Source: JAAYCI01 sp964370445
GTDB lineage: Bacteria > Bacillota > Clostridia > Oscillospirales > Ruminococcaceae
Length of the DNA stretch: 40,344 nucleotides
Reading direction: 5' to 3'
Assembly: GCA_964370445.1 (NCBI GenBank)
Contig: CAYJJK010000010.1
Location: 1 to 40,344, forward strand
Part shown: piece by piece, positions 26,048-33,681 of the stretch
Layout: every line of letters starts with the position of its first letter
How positions within the stretch are numbered: the stretch's first letter is position 1
The notes under the pieces: generated by a model
What the model saw: the letters and a program-made list of their open reading frames with translations, nothing else
Database searches by the model: none
Told to the model about the DNA's origin: nothing
Program-made: the position numbers and the translations under genes

Positions 26048-26197
26048 ATGGAAACCAAAATCACACAGGTCAGCTTTGCTCTGATGGTAAAGGCATTTCA
26101 GTTTCTGGTAGACAGTCAAACCATCAGCTCAGAACTTGCCGAGCACACGATAAAACGCATCGCTTCAGAAAACAATCTAACACCCATTTATCTGTAA
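26048..26197 (+). CDS. Small SHOCT-like protein
   Basis: 49 residues with a strong AGGAGG site before the ATG at 26048. The sequence ITQVSFALMVKAFQFLVDSQ followed by TISSELAEHTIKRIASENNL has the two-helix look of SHOCT-type short C-terminal-like modules. Such proteins commonly precede serine recombinases in Firmicutes elements. The role is unknown, perhaps in recombination control. A gap of 111 bases follows before the first recombinase. Confidence 0.6.
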   Translation: METKITQVSFALMVKAFQFLVDSQTISSELAEHTIKRIASENNLTPIYL

Positions 26198-26308
26198 AAA
26201 ACTTCAACAATTCAGCAGAAAATCTCTTTGTATTCTGTGTGGGTTTGCCAATAGCTTTTGAACTGTCATTGTGGTAGTGTTTTGAGTTAGAAAAAGGAGG
26301 AAAACAAC

Positions 26309-27886
26309 GTGGATATGCTCGATGTAAACGGTAGCACAGCCGCCCTCAAACGGGAAATTGTTCAAATCAAGGCAAGCGTAGAAGCCACGGAGCACAAGCT
26401 TCGCGTGGCAGGATATGCGCGTGTCAGCAGTGATTCAGACGACCAGCTCAACTCTTTTGCCGCGCAAATGACCTATTATGCACGTCTTGCAGAGCAAAAT
26501 ACGGATTGGGAATTTGTCGATATCTATGCGGACGAGGGTATCAGCGGTGTATCCACAGAAAAGCGAGACGATTTCAGCCGCCTGCTACAAGATTGTAAAG
26601 ATGGAAAAATCGACCGCATCATCACGAAATCTCTGAGCCGATTCTCAAGAAACTCTGCCGACAGCATCCAGCTCACACGAGAGCTGAAAAGCATGGGCGT
26701 CAGTGTGTTGTTTGAAAAAGAACGCATCGACACGGCGAAAATCACGAGTGAAAATCTTCTGACCCTATACTCCACACTCGCACAGGAAGAATCCATCAGC
26801 ATTTCCAATAACTGCAAAAAAGGCGCTCGAATGCGCATGAGCCGTGGCGAGTATGTGTCGTCCAACGCCGCCTATGGCTATCGGCTTGTCGACAATGATT
26901 TGCAGATTTATGAGCCGGAAGCTGTGGTAGTTCGCAGAGTATTTGAAGAATACTCAAATGGAAAAGGTGCACAAGAAATTGCAAAGGGTTTGAATGCCGA
27001 TGTTATTCCTCAAAAGCAGGGAAATTTGAAATGGACAGCATACAGCATCGTCACGCTTCTTCGGAACGAACGATACATCGGTGATATGCGTTTGCAGAAA
27101 TACTATAACGAGGACACTCTCCCCTACAGAAAACAGGTCAATCGCGGGGAATTACCTCAATACTATGTAAAAAACACACATCCATCCATTATAAACCGCA
27201 TTCAATTCAAGCTTGTAAATATCCTCCTCGACGAACGCCGTCTTCACATCAACACGGAAAATATCCACCATGCACTGCGTGGAAAAATTCGGTGCAGGCA
27301 TTGCAATACAGTTTATCGCTACAAAAATGTGCGAGACAAAACATACTGGGTTTGCCGTGCACATGATAAAGCAAGCGAAGCTTGTCCTGCCGAATGGATT
27401 CGCGAAGGGGACGTCTATGCCGCCTTTGTTCGGATGTACAATAAACTCCAGAAAAATCATAAATACATTTTAGAAACGTATCTTTCCGACCTTGAACGGC
27501 TTCGAGAGCTGGAACAATCCGGCAATGCGGAACTGCATATCATCAATAAGCAAATTGTGGAGCTCACAGAACAGAGCCATGCGCTCACGGGTCTCATGTC
27601 CAGTGGTATCTTGGATTCAGCCCTCTTCATCTCCCAAACTGATGAACTGAATCGCAAGGTTACCGGTTTAAAACAGGCAAAATCCCGTATGCTTGAGGGC
27701 AGCAAGTGTGACCACTTCATTGAAAAAACAGAAGAACTCATTGCCGCCTTAAAAAAAGGGCCCACACACCTCCTCACAATGGACGAAGCCATCTTCGAGG
27801 AAATCGTGGACAAAATCCTTGCCTCCGACACAGAAAGCCTCGACTTTGTACTCTCAAATGGTCTCATCTTAAACGAAAGGTTGTGA
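26309..27886 (+). CDS. Large serine recombinase 1
   Basis: 525-residue site-specific recombinase that would excise or integrate the element through a serine-DNA intermediate. The catalytic resolvase domain starts LRVAGYARVSSDSDDQLNSF (serine in RVSS near residue 38), with YADEGISGVSTEKRDDF and TKSLSRFSRNSADS. The recombinase domain has YGYRLVDN and RRVFEEYSNGKGAQEIAKGL. The zinc ribbon (IRCRHCNTVYRYKNV) and a long coiled coil follow. A GTG start at 26309 has AAAGGAGG upstream. The C-terminal 137 codons (from about 27470) are duplicated at 37215. Recombinase 2 starts four bases after its stop. Confidence 0.9.
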   Translation: MDMLDVNGSTAALKREIVQIKASVEATEHKLRVAGYARVSSDSDDQLNSFAAQMTYYARLAEQNTDWEFVDIYADEGISGVSTEKRDDFSRLLQDCKDGKIDRIITKSLSRFSRNSADSIQLTRELKSMGVSVLFEKERIDTAKITSENLLTLYSTLAQEESISISNNCKKGARMRMSRGEYVSSNAAYGYRLVDNDLQIYEPEAVVVRRVFEEYSNGKGAQEIAKGLNADVIPQKQGNLKWTAYSIVTLLRNERYIGDMRLQKYYNEDTLPYRKQVNRGELPQYYVKNTHPSIINRIQFKLVNILLDERRLHINTENIHHALRGKIRCRHCNTVYRYKNVRDKTYWVCRAHDKASEACPAEWIREGDVYAAFVRMYNKLQKNHKYILETYLSDLERLRELEQSGNAELHIINKQIVELTEQSHALTGLMSSGILDSALFISQTDELNRKVTGLKQAKSRMLEGSKCDHFIEKTEELIAALKKGPTHLLTMDEAIFEEIVDKILASDTESLDFVLSNGLILNERL

Positions 27887-27890
27887 AAAA

Positions 27891-28700
27891 ATGGCACAAA
27901 ACCGTTCTCTCCCCTACGGCTACAAAATAGAAAGTGGCAAAATTTTGGCAGAGCCAAACGAACAACGTATTGTCATAGAGATTTTCACACGATACGCCGA
28001 AGGGGAATCTTACAAAAGCATCGCAGTCATGCTCACAGAGCGTGATATCCGATATATGCCGTGCAAAGCAGGTTGGAACAAAAATATGGTAGCACGTATT
28101 TTGCAAAACAGCCACTACACAGAAGGCAGTAAATATCCACCGATTGTGGATTCAGCACTCTTCCAAAAAGCACAAGCCGCCATGAAGCCCTACACAAGAA
28201 CCGTGTCGCCGCACATCAAGGCACTCAAACCCCTGCTGATATGCCATACTTGCGGGGCCGCCCTTGGGCGCAGGGTCAAGGCGAATGGCGGTGAACGGTG
28301 GTACTGCCCTACAGACACCGGGCACATCTCCCCGATGTTTAGCGATGAGCTTCTCGTCAAAGAGGTGCTGGAAATCATGAGGAATCCTGCCATCGTCACT
28401 TCGGAAGATGAACAGCACACCGTGCTCTTTGAACTGTCGGCCTTGCAAAATGAAGTGGACAGGCTATTTGCAGAACCCACGCCCAATGTAACGCTTATTC
28501 AAGAAAAACTCAAACGCTTGGCAGAACTTCGCTATGAAAAATGTAGGGATGCGGCCATTGCCCCGACTTCTGTTGCGAATGGGAGCCTTGAAGATTACGT
28601 GCCACTCCTCCGCAACATTTATGTCCATGTGAAAAGTGTAAAATCCATCTTATTGACGAACAAAACCCTAATAGAGAAAGGAGTGCCTCAAAATGAGTAG
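27891..28700 (+). CDS. Recombinase 2, lacking the catalytic domain
   Basis: 269 residues that begin directly with the recombinase domain (SLPYGYKIESGKILAEPNEQ, then VIEIFTRYAEGESYKSIAVM). A zinc ribbon (ICHTCGAALGRRVKANGG to WYCPTDTGH) and a short helical tail follow. There is no N-terminal resolvase domain and no catalytic serine, so alone it cannot cut DNA. It likely works as a DNA-binding partner of the two catalytic recombinases beside it, as in other three-recombinase Firmicutes elements. It overlaps recombinase 3 by eight bases. The copy at 37636 encodes an identical protein. Confidence 0.85.
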   Translation: MAQNRSLPYGYKIESGKILAEPNEQRIVIEIFTRYAEGESYKSIAVMLTERDIRYMPCKAGWNKNMVARILQNSHYTEGSKYPPIVDSALFQKAQAAMKPYTRTVSPHIKALKPLLICHTCGAALGRRVKANGGERWYCPTDTGHISPMFSDELLVKEVLEIMRNPAIVTSEDEQHTVLFELSALQNEVDRLFAEPTPNVTLIQEKLKRLAELRYEKCRDAAIAPTSVANGSLEDYVPLLRNIYVHVKSVKSILLTNKTLIEKGVPQNE

Positions 28701-30336
28701 ACCACAAAAAGAAGTCATTGTCATTCCGGCCACCATCGACACAAGGCTTGCCGGAAACAAGTCGAGACTTTTGCGCGTGGCATCGTACAGCAGGGTTTCG
28801 ACAAATTTTGAAGAGCAACTGACAAGCTTCTATGCCCAAAAGCAATATTACACCGACCTCATTCTCAAAACCCCCGGTTGGGAACTCGTGGGCACCTATG
28901 CCGATGAGGGCATCAGCGGTGTGTCTGCCGAAAAGCGCCCTGAATTCATGAAACTGATTCGCCATTGCAAAAACGGCAAGGTGGATATGATCATCACAAA
29001 ATCGCTCAGCCGTTTCTCTCGAAACACACTGGACACCGTGAAATATGTGCGCAAACTCAAAGACATGGGCATCGGCATCTACTTTGAAAAAGAAAACCTC
29101 AACACGCTCGAAGAGACAAGTGAATTTATCATGACCATCCTCGCCAGCCTTGCCCAAGAGGAAAGCAATTCACTGAGTTTGAACGTGAAGATGGGCAAGC
29201 GCATGGCCATGCAAGAGGGCAAGGTGAGTTGGAATTTCAAAACGGCCTACGGCTTCCAAGAGGGCGAAGATGGGGATCCTATCGCCCATCCTGCGCAAGC
29301 AAAAATTGTACGACGCATTTTCCAAGAATATCTTTCGGGTGAAAGCGAGCGTATCATTGCCGAAAAGCTCAATGCGGAGCATATTTCATGCCGCACCAAA
29401 GCCGGTGTGTGGCAGACGGCCACCATCAACCGCATTCTGCAAAACGAACGCTACTGCGGAGATGTCATCCTGCAAAAAACATATGTCGCCGACCCACTTT
29501 CCAAAAAGGTAAAAGTGAATAATGGCGAACTGCCAAAAGTGCATATCAAGAACAATCATGTGGCGCTTGTCAGCCACGACACTTTCGACAGGGCCATGCG
29601 CGAGCGCACAAAACGCACGAGCAAGCGCAAACTCAGCGTGACCGAAGAGGTAAAGCAGGGCAAGTACAGTAGCCTTTACGCCCTTGGGGAGATTCTCATC
29701 TGTGGGCATTGTAAAACACCGTACAGCCGCAAAACATGGCGCAAACGAGACGGCAGTTTGCAGTACGTCTGGCGTTGTAGCAAGCGAATGAAACACGGCA
29801 CAAAGTATTGCGATACCTCCGTCACCCTTGATGAAGAGAGCCTGCATGATGCCATTATGGCCGCCATTCTCGCCACGGCCGATGCTGACGGTAGCCTTGT
29901 ACCCACAATGGCGCAGGAACTTGAAAAAAGCATGGTGGAATTGGCCGGTGGCGGTGTGGATACTGAAAAAATAAGCCGACAGATTGCCGACTTAAAAGCT
30001 GAAGTGATGACGATTGTGGCCGAGAAAAATATGGATGCCGAAAAGGTTGCACAGCTACAGGAACTATCGGATGAGGCAAGCGAATTAAATCGACAGCTTG
30101 AAGAACACAATGCCAAGAATGACCGCGCGGTGATTTGTGAAGAAGTGGCCCAGATTCGGGATAAGCTGAACACCGGTGCCTATGACTACAGCACCTATGA
30201 TGACAAGCTTGTGCGGCAACTGATTTACACGATTGAGGTGGTGGATGAGGGCCACATCCTCATCCGGTTTAAGGATGGGGTGGAATATCGGCAGATGGTT
30301 GAGGCGAGGGTGAAGCCTGCGAAGAAGAGTGCGTAA
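28693..30336 (+). CDS. Large serine recombinase 3
   Basis: 547 residues with a complete catalytic domain: LLRVASYSRVSTNFEEQLTS (serine in SRVS near residue 34), TYADEGISGVSAEKRPEF and TKSLSRFSRNTLDTVKY. The recombinase domain (TAYGFQEGEDGDPIAHP, RRIFQEYLSGESERIIAEKL), a zinc ribbon (ICGHCKTPYSRKTWRKRDG) and a C-terminal coiled coil follow. It overlaps recombinase 2, so the three genes are translated together. Its last codons are convergent with the rpn-like gene, 21 bases away. A near-full copy lies at 38438, and a third scrap of its 3' end lies at 31435. Confidence 0.9.
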   Translation: MSRPQKEVIVIPATIDTRLAGNKSRLLRVASYSRVSTNFEEQLTSFYAQKQYYTDLILKTPGWELVGTYADEGISGVSAEKRPEFMKLIRHCKNGKVDMIITKSLSRFSRNTLDTVKYVRKLKDMGIGIYFEKENLNTLEETSEFIMTILASLAQEESNSLSLNVKMGKRMAMQEGKVSWNFKTAYGFQEGEDGDPIAHPAQAKIVRRIFQEYLSGESERIIAEKLNAEHISCRTKAGVWQTATINRILQNERYCGDVILQKTYVADPLSKKVKVNNGELPKVHIKNNHVALVSHDTFDRAMRERTKRTSKRKLSVTEEVKQGKYSSLYALGEILICGHCKTPYSRKTWRKRDGSLQYVWRCSKRMKHGTKYCDTSVTLDEESLHDAIMAAILATADADGSLVPTMAQELEKSMVELAGGGVDTEKISRQIADLKAEVMTIVAEKNMDAEKVAQLQELSDEASELNRQLEEHNAKNDRAVICEEVAQIRDKLNTGAYDYSTYDDKLVRQLIYTIEVVDEGHILIRFKDGVEYRQMVEARVKPAKKSA

Positions 30337-30357
30337 ATGCTTACAAAATAGCAACGG

Positions 30358-31236
30358 TTAACAATTGTTGACTTCTTCTTCGGAGAGACCGGTAAATTTA
30401 ATGATAGAGGGAATGTCAAGTCCGCCTAACTTCATTGCCTTGGCGGTTTCGAGTTTTCCTTTCTTTTCACCAACAGAGATACCTTCCTCTCGACCTTCAC
30501 TTTTTGCATAAGCTAGCGAACTGATATGGTCACGCAGGGCTTTTTCTCGCATATCATATTCATATTGCAGTTTTTCGTCTGAACTGATTTTTTGCAGACG
30601 CTCAACGGCTTTTTGCAAATTTGTATCTTTTTGCGCTAACATATCCAAATCCTCCTCGCTGTTTGCATTTAAAAACGCTATCCATGCTTTTCCTAAATCG
30701 AAATCATCTCTGGGATTCTGTTTGAGTTTTGGCATTTCCACAAAGTTTAATTCCATACAATCAGTCATTTCCGTGTTATCATCGATTTCCTTAAATCTTG
30801 CCCTGTGCATCCATTTTTCATCGTCAAAAATTGTGAAGTCTAACAAATTCAAAGCAATCGCCCTACCGAGGTGCTCATATTTTTCGCCTTCTTTAAGAGA
30901 AAAAACAAAAAGTTTTGCCACATAATAGGCACTGCGTTTGACCATGTCACCCATATCTGCAAGCTGAATTTCAATATCTATATGCTCATGGCTTCCATCG
31001 CTTCTTTGCGTTTTCACACGGATATCTAAGCGGTTCATCTTTTCGGAAGGGTGTTCAGCCGGAAGCTCTGTGTTTGAAAAAGAGATGGCATCTTCGTTTT
31101 CTATTTGGAGACCGAGCAAATTGTTTAGGAAAGAGCGTAAAATCTCTTTGCTGTCTTCGCTACCGAAAAGGACTTTAAAAACCAAGTCCATCTTTGGGCT
31201 GAAGAGTTCTTGTCCCTTGTAATTGATTTTGTCCAT
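30358..31236 (-). CDS. PD-(D/E)XK nuclease, Rpn/transposase-like
   Basis: 292-residue protein of the Rpn (YhgA-like, 'PD-(D/E)XK transposase') superfamily. It starts with FSPKMDLVFKVLFGSEDSKE and has the nuclease core RLDIRVKTQRSDG followed by HIDIEIQLADMGD, where D and E-x-Q form the active site. The C-terminus has a short repeat region (GREEGISVGEKKGKLETAKA) and the usual LGGLDIPSIIKFTGLSEEEV helix pair. Relatives are DNA endonucleases that promote RecA-independent recombination. AAAGGA precedes the ATG. The gene is convergent with recombinase 3, and its end is included in the second copy, so it is part of the mobile unit. Confidence 0.85.
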   Translation of the reverse strand: MDKINYKGQELFSPKMDLVFKVLFGSEDSKEILRSFLNNLLGLQIENEDAISFSNTELPAEHPSEKMNRLDIRVKTQRSDGSHEHIDIEIQLADMGDMVKRSAYYVAKLFVFSLKEGEKYEHLGRAIALNLLDFTIFDDEKWMHRARFKEIDDNTEMTDCMELNFVEMPKLKQNPRDDFDLGKAWIAFLNANSEEDLDMLAQKDTNLQKAVERLQKISSDEKLQYEYDMREKALRDHISSLAYAKSEGREEGISVGEKKGKLETAKAMKLGGLDIPSIIKFTGLSEEEVNNC

Positions 31237-31395
31237 ACGGCCACGTCCTTTTCTATTGATGGTTTAATCCTAATAACTCACCTTCAGTATACCACAAAAC
31301 GAAAACAAATCACAGTGAAAGTATTCAAAAACAACTGTAGTAAAATCATATTTTTCAAAAACAGCCTTTATCTCTTCCAATTTGTGGCCGTCAAA

Positions 31396-31432
31396 GTTCA
31401 AATCCCCCATAAAAACAAAGCGGCCACTATTC
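31396..31432 (+). repeat. 37-bp imperfect direct repeat, left copy (candidate att site)
   Basis: Begins GTTCAAATCCCC and contains AAAAAC, AGCGGC and CTATTC. It matches 35879-35915 at 31 of 37 positions without gaps, in the same orientation. The two copies bracket the membrane protein-hydrolase-E2/E1/JAB operon. It could be an attachment-site relic or homologous debris. On the minus strand both copies read FxGDLN, so decayed coding sequence is also possible. Confidence 0.45.
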
Positions 31433-31434
31433 CG

Positions 31435-31668
31435 GAAGAACACAATGACAAAAATGACTGTACTGAGATTTGTGAGGAAATGGTGCAGATTCGGGATAAG
31501 CTGAACATCGGGGCTTATAACTACAACGCATATAATGACAAGCTCGTGCGGCAACTGATTCACACGATTGAGGTGGTGGATGAAAATCATATCCTCATCC
31601 GATTTAAGGATGGGGTGAAATATCGGCAAACGGTTGAGGCTAAGGTGAAATCAGAGAAGAAGAGTGCA
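31435..31668 (+). pseudogene. Remnant of a third recombinase-3 gene (3' end)
   Basis: Encodes EICEEMVQIRDKLNIGAYNY, then DKLVRQLIHTIEVVDENHIL and IRFKDGVKYRQTVEAKVK, which aligns with the last 78 or so residues of recombinase 3. It differs from both complete copies and has lost the stop codon (GTGCACAA in place of GTGCGTAA), so it is an older fragment. The rest of 31237-31904 holds AT-rich debris and the cassette promoter. Confidence 0.8.
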
Positions 31669-31847
31669 CAATCCCCCGCTCCATCTTATTCATCCCCATA
31701 CTGTAGCCTTTATGACCTCAACATTAACTAATTTAGACAATCAGTTTGAGAGATTTAAGCCGGAGTTCAAATGAAAATCCCATCCCTTTCCAGAATTGGT
31801 AAATAAAGATATATCCAACAGATTATTCTCACATTTTGTGTTGAGTT

Positions 31848-31875
31848 TGCAAGAAATTACTATATGTAGTATACT
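31848..31875 (+). promoter_or_regulatory. Promoter of the E2-E1-JAB cassette
   Basis: TTGCAA (31848-31853) and TATACT (31870-31875) are 16 bases apart, about 30 bases before the first gene's start. The cassette thus appears to have its own short-leader promoter. Confidence 0.5.
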
Positions 31876-31904
31876 GAGTAATAAAAATTGTTTGGGTGGA
31901 AATT

Positions 31905-32582
31905 ATGAAAAATTATCGAGAAAAAGAGTTGAAATACCTTCTTCTAGCATATCTTATTTTGTTTTCAATATTATGTACACCTCTATCTGTTAGCATTTCC
32001 CTATGTGATGTTGCCACCATCTTAACCAGTATCGAAAATATCGCACTGTCTTTTGTTTTAACTTTATTCACATTTTTATGTGATGGTTTAATTGACTCCC
32101 GTGTTAAAGACTGTGCAATCACACTTTCCTTCCCAGCTAAGTCGGGAAAAAATATTTTCAGTCGTATAAAAAATCAAGAAGTTCAAGATTGGCGTTTCAC
32201 CCAAGATGAAGCATTACTGAGGTATAATGAAATCATCTCTGCATTTCCTCACGATGCGCAAGAAAGAGAAAGTTATGAAAATTCAAAATGGTATCAAATA
32301 TATTTAACACATCAAAAAGAAGGGCAAGTTTTTCAAAGTCAACAGGACTATTTGTTATGTAGAGACCTATATATGCTCACGATTATTTTTCTACCCATAT
32401 ATATTATTTCCTGTTTTATATTCCATGAAATCGTGAGTTTTTCACTCACTTTTCTGATTATACTATTGTTCATCGCTATTGTATGTAACTTGGCAACGCG
32501 CATAAAAATGGATAGGTTTGTAACTAATGTTATTGCACTGGACATTCACACTCAATCCAAGGGGACGAAAGGAGAACATTAA
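31905..32582 (+). CDS. Multi-spanning membrane protein, candidate effector
   Basis: 225 residues, family not recognised. Two membrane helices at the N-terminus (LLAYLILFSILCTPLSVSIS and IALSFVLTLFTFLCDGLI) are followed by a soluble loop of about 100 residues rich in charge and tyrosine (NEIISAFPHDAQERESYENS, then KWYQIYL). Two more helices follow (LYMLTIIFLPIYIISCFIF, then SLTFLIILLFIAIVCNL) and a short basic tail. The ATG at 31905 has GGGTGG upstream; a GTG at 31896 is possible. It is the first gene of the operon, with a one-base gap to the hydrolase gene. In many defence operons the membrane protein is the killing effector; here that is an inference from layout. Confidence 0.75.
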   Translation: MKNYREKELKYLLLAYLILFSILCTPLSVSISLCDVATILTSIENIALSFVLTLFTFLCDGLIDSRVKDCAITLSFPAKSGKNIFSRIKNQEVQDWRFTQDEALLRYNEIISAFPHDAQERESYENSKWYQIYLTHQKEGQVFQSQQDYLLCRDLYMLTIIFLPIYIISCFIFHEIVSFSLTFLIILLFIAIVCNLATRIKMDRFVTNVIALDIHTQSKGTKGEH

Positions 32583-32583
32583 T

Positions 32584-33681
32584 ATGAATCAACGATTGAC
32601 ATTTTACCCAATCGGGAATGCAGAAACCTGCTTACTTGAATTAAAAAATGGCGACAAGATACTCTTTGATTACGCTGCAACCTACACTGGATCAAACGAC
32701 GATCAACGATACGACATTAAAGCTACTCTAAGTCAATATAAAAATTTTAAAATTGTCATGTTCACGCATGCACATGATGATCATTTAAAAGGTGCCGGTG
32801 ATTTTTTTTATTTAGAACATGATAAAAAATACCAATCGGATGACAGGGCGCGAATCGATGAACTTTGGGTTTCTGCCGCATTTATTTTAGACTCAAATCT
32901 CGAAAACCAATCAGATGCAAAAATCATTCGTGCTGAAGCACAGTATCGGTTAAAAAGAGGTTCAGGGATTAAAGTATTCGCAGAACCAACAGAGTTGAGC
33001 AAATGGTTGGATGACAACAACATTAGTTCAGAACTTGTGGACCCATTGATTATTCATGCTGGGACATTGATACCACCAGATAAATTCGATGGTGAAATGC
33101 AAATATATGTACACGCACCCTTTTCTGTAGATAGTGAATCTATAGCTGATAGAAACGCACCTTCAATTATGTTGCAGTTGCGTCTGTTCAATCAGCCATG
33201 TGAAACAAATATTTTAATTACTGGAGATACGCCACAAACCATGTTGGATAAAATAGTTGAAATTTCAAAAGAAAATTCAAATGAAGAATATCTTGAATGG
33301 GATATATATGATATTCCCCATCACTGTAGTCACACAGGCTTGAATACTGATAACCAAAATGATGCGTTTCGAATTACACCAAGCGATAATGTCCTTTGGC
33401 TATTAAATCAGTCAAGTGATGCGGGTATGACATATATGGTTGCATCCTGCGAACCAGTTACAGAAGAAACAAGTCCACCACATATCAGTGCCAAGAGAAG
33501 CTACGAAAGAAATACGAAAGAAAATGTGAATCTCTTGATTACAATGGAGCACACATCTAAAAATCTCTCACAACCTACACCGATTGTTTTCGAATTTGGC
33601 CAGTTCGGGATGTATTTGAAAGAAATCGATACTCAAAGAGTATACTTCAATAGAGTGGCGCCAAGGGCAGGGCTTATATAG
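32584..33681 (+). CDS. Metallo-beta-lactamase-fold hydrolase
   Basis: 365-residue enzyme with the ComEC/RNase Z-like metallo-beta-lactamase fold. Zinc ligands are visible: FTHAHDDH (residues 60-67, giving HxHxDH), TGDTP (about 215-219) and IPHHCSHTG (about 242-250). The N-terminal strand pair has FYPIGNAETCLLELKNGDKI with FDYAAT. The substrate could be a nucleic acid, a nucleotide or a small ester. AAAGGAG lies about ten bases upstream of the ATG at 32584. The stop TAG directly abuts the next gene's ATG, implying coupled synthesis with the E2-E1-JAB protein. Its last residues, VAPRAGLI, contain an AG two residues before the end. Metallo-beta-lactamase genes have been reported beside bacterial E1/E2/JAB genes by comparative genomics. 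Confidence 0.85.
   Translation: MNQRLTFYPIGNAETCLLELKNGDKILFDYAATYTGSNDDQRYDIKATLSQYKNFKIVMFTHAHDDHLKGAGDFFYLEHDKKYQSDDRARIDELWVSAAFILDSNLENQSDAKIIRAEAQYRLKRGSGIKVFAEPTELSKWLDDNNISSELVDPLIIHAGTLIPPDKFDGEMQIYVHAPFSVDSESIADRNAPSIMLQLRLFNQPCETNILITGDTPQTMLDKIVEISKENSNEEYLEWDIYDIPHHCSHTGLNTDNQNDAFRITPSDNVLWLLNQSSDAGMTYMVASCEPVTEETSPPHISAKRSYERNTKENVNLLITMEHTSKNLSQPTPIVFEFGQFGMYLKEIDTQRVYFNRVAPRAGLI

Larger units (their letters stand above)
27470..30574 (+). repeat. 3.1-kb direct repeat, left copy
   Basis: From TTAGAAACGTA at 27470 the sequence recurs at 37215 at a constant offset of 9745 bases up to the rpn-like gene, where a short indel occurs. It covers the end of recombinase 1, all of recombinases 2 and 3, and the end of the rpn-like gene. 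By eye the copies are identical from about 27797 to 29093 and clearly diverged on both sides. Confidence 0.9.

Noticed and set aside
30357..30372. Near-palindrome GTTAACAATTGTTGAC after recombinase 3, considered as a recombinase crossover site.
   Set aside because: It lies in the last codons of the rpn-like gene and is explained by coding for VNNC plus stop; it is repeated only because the module is duplicated.
31390..31412. GTTCAAATCCCC, here and at 35879, looks like a tRNA T-arm.
   Set aside because: The five bases on each side of TTCAAAT do not pair, and no acceptor, D-arm or anticodon arm is found around either copy.
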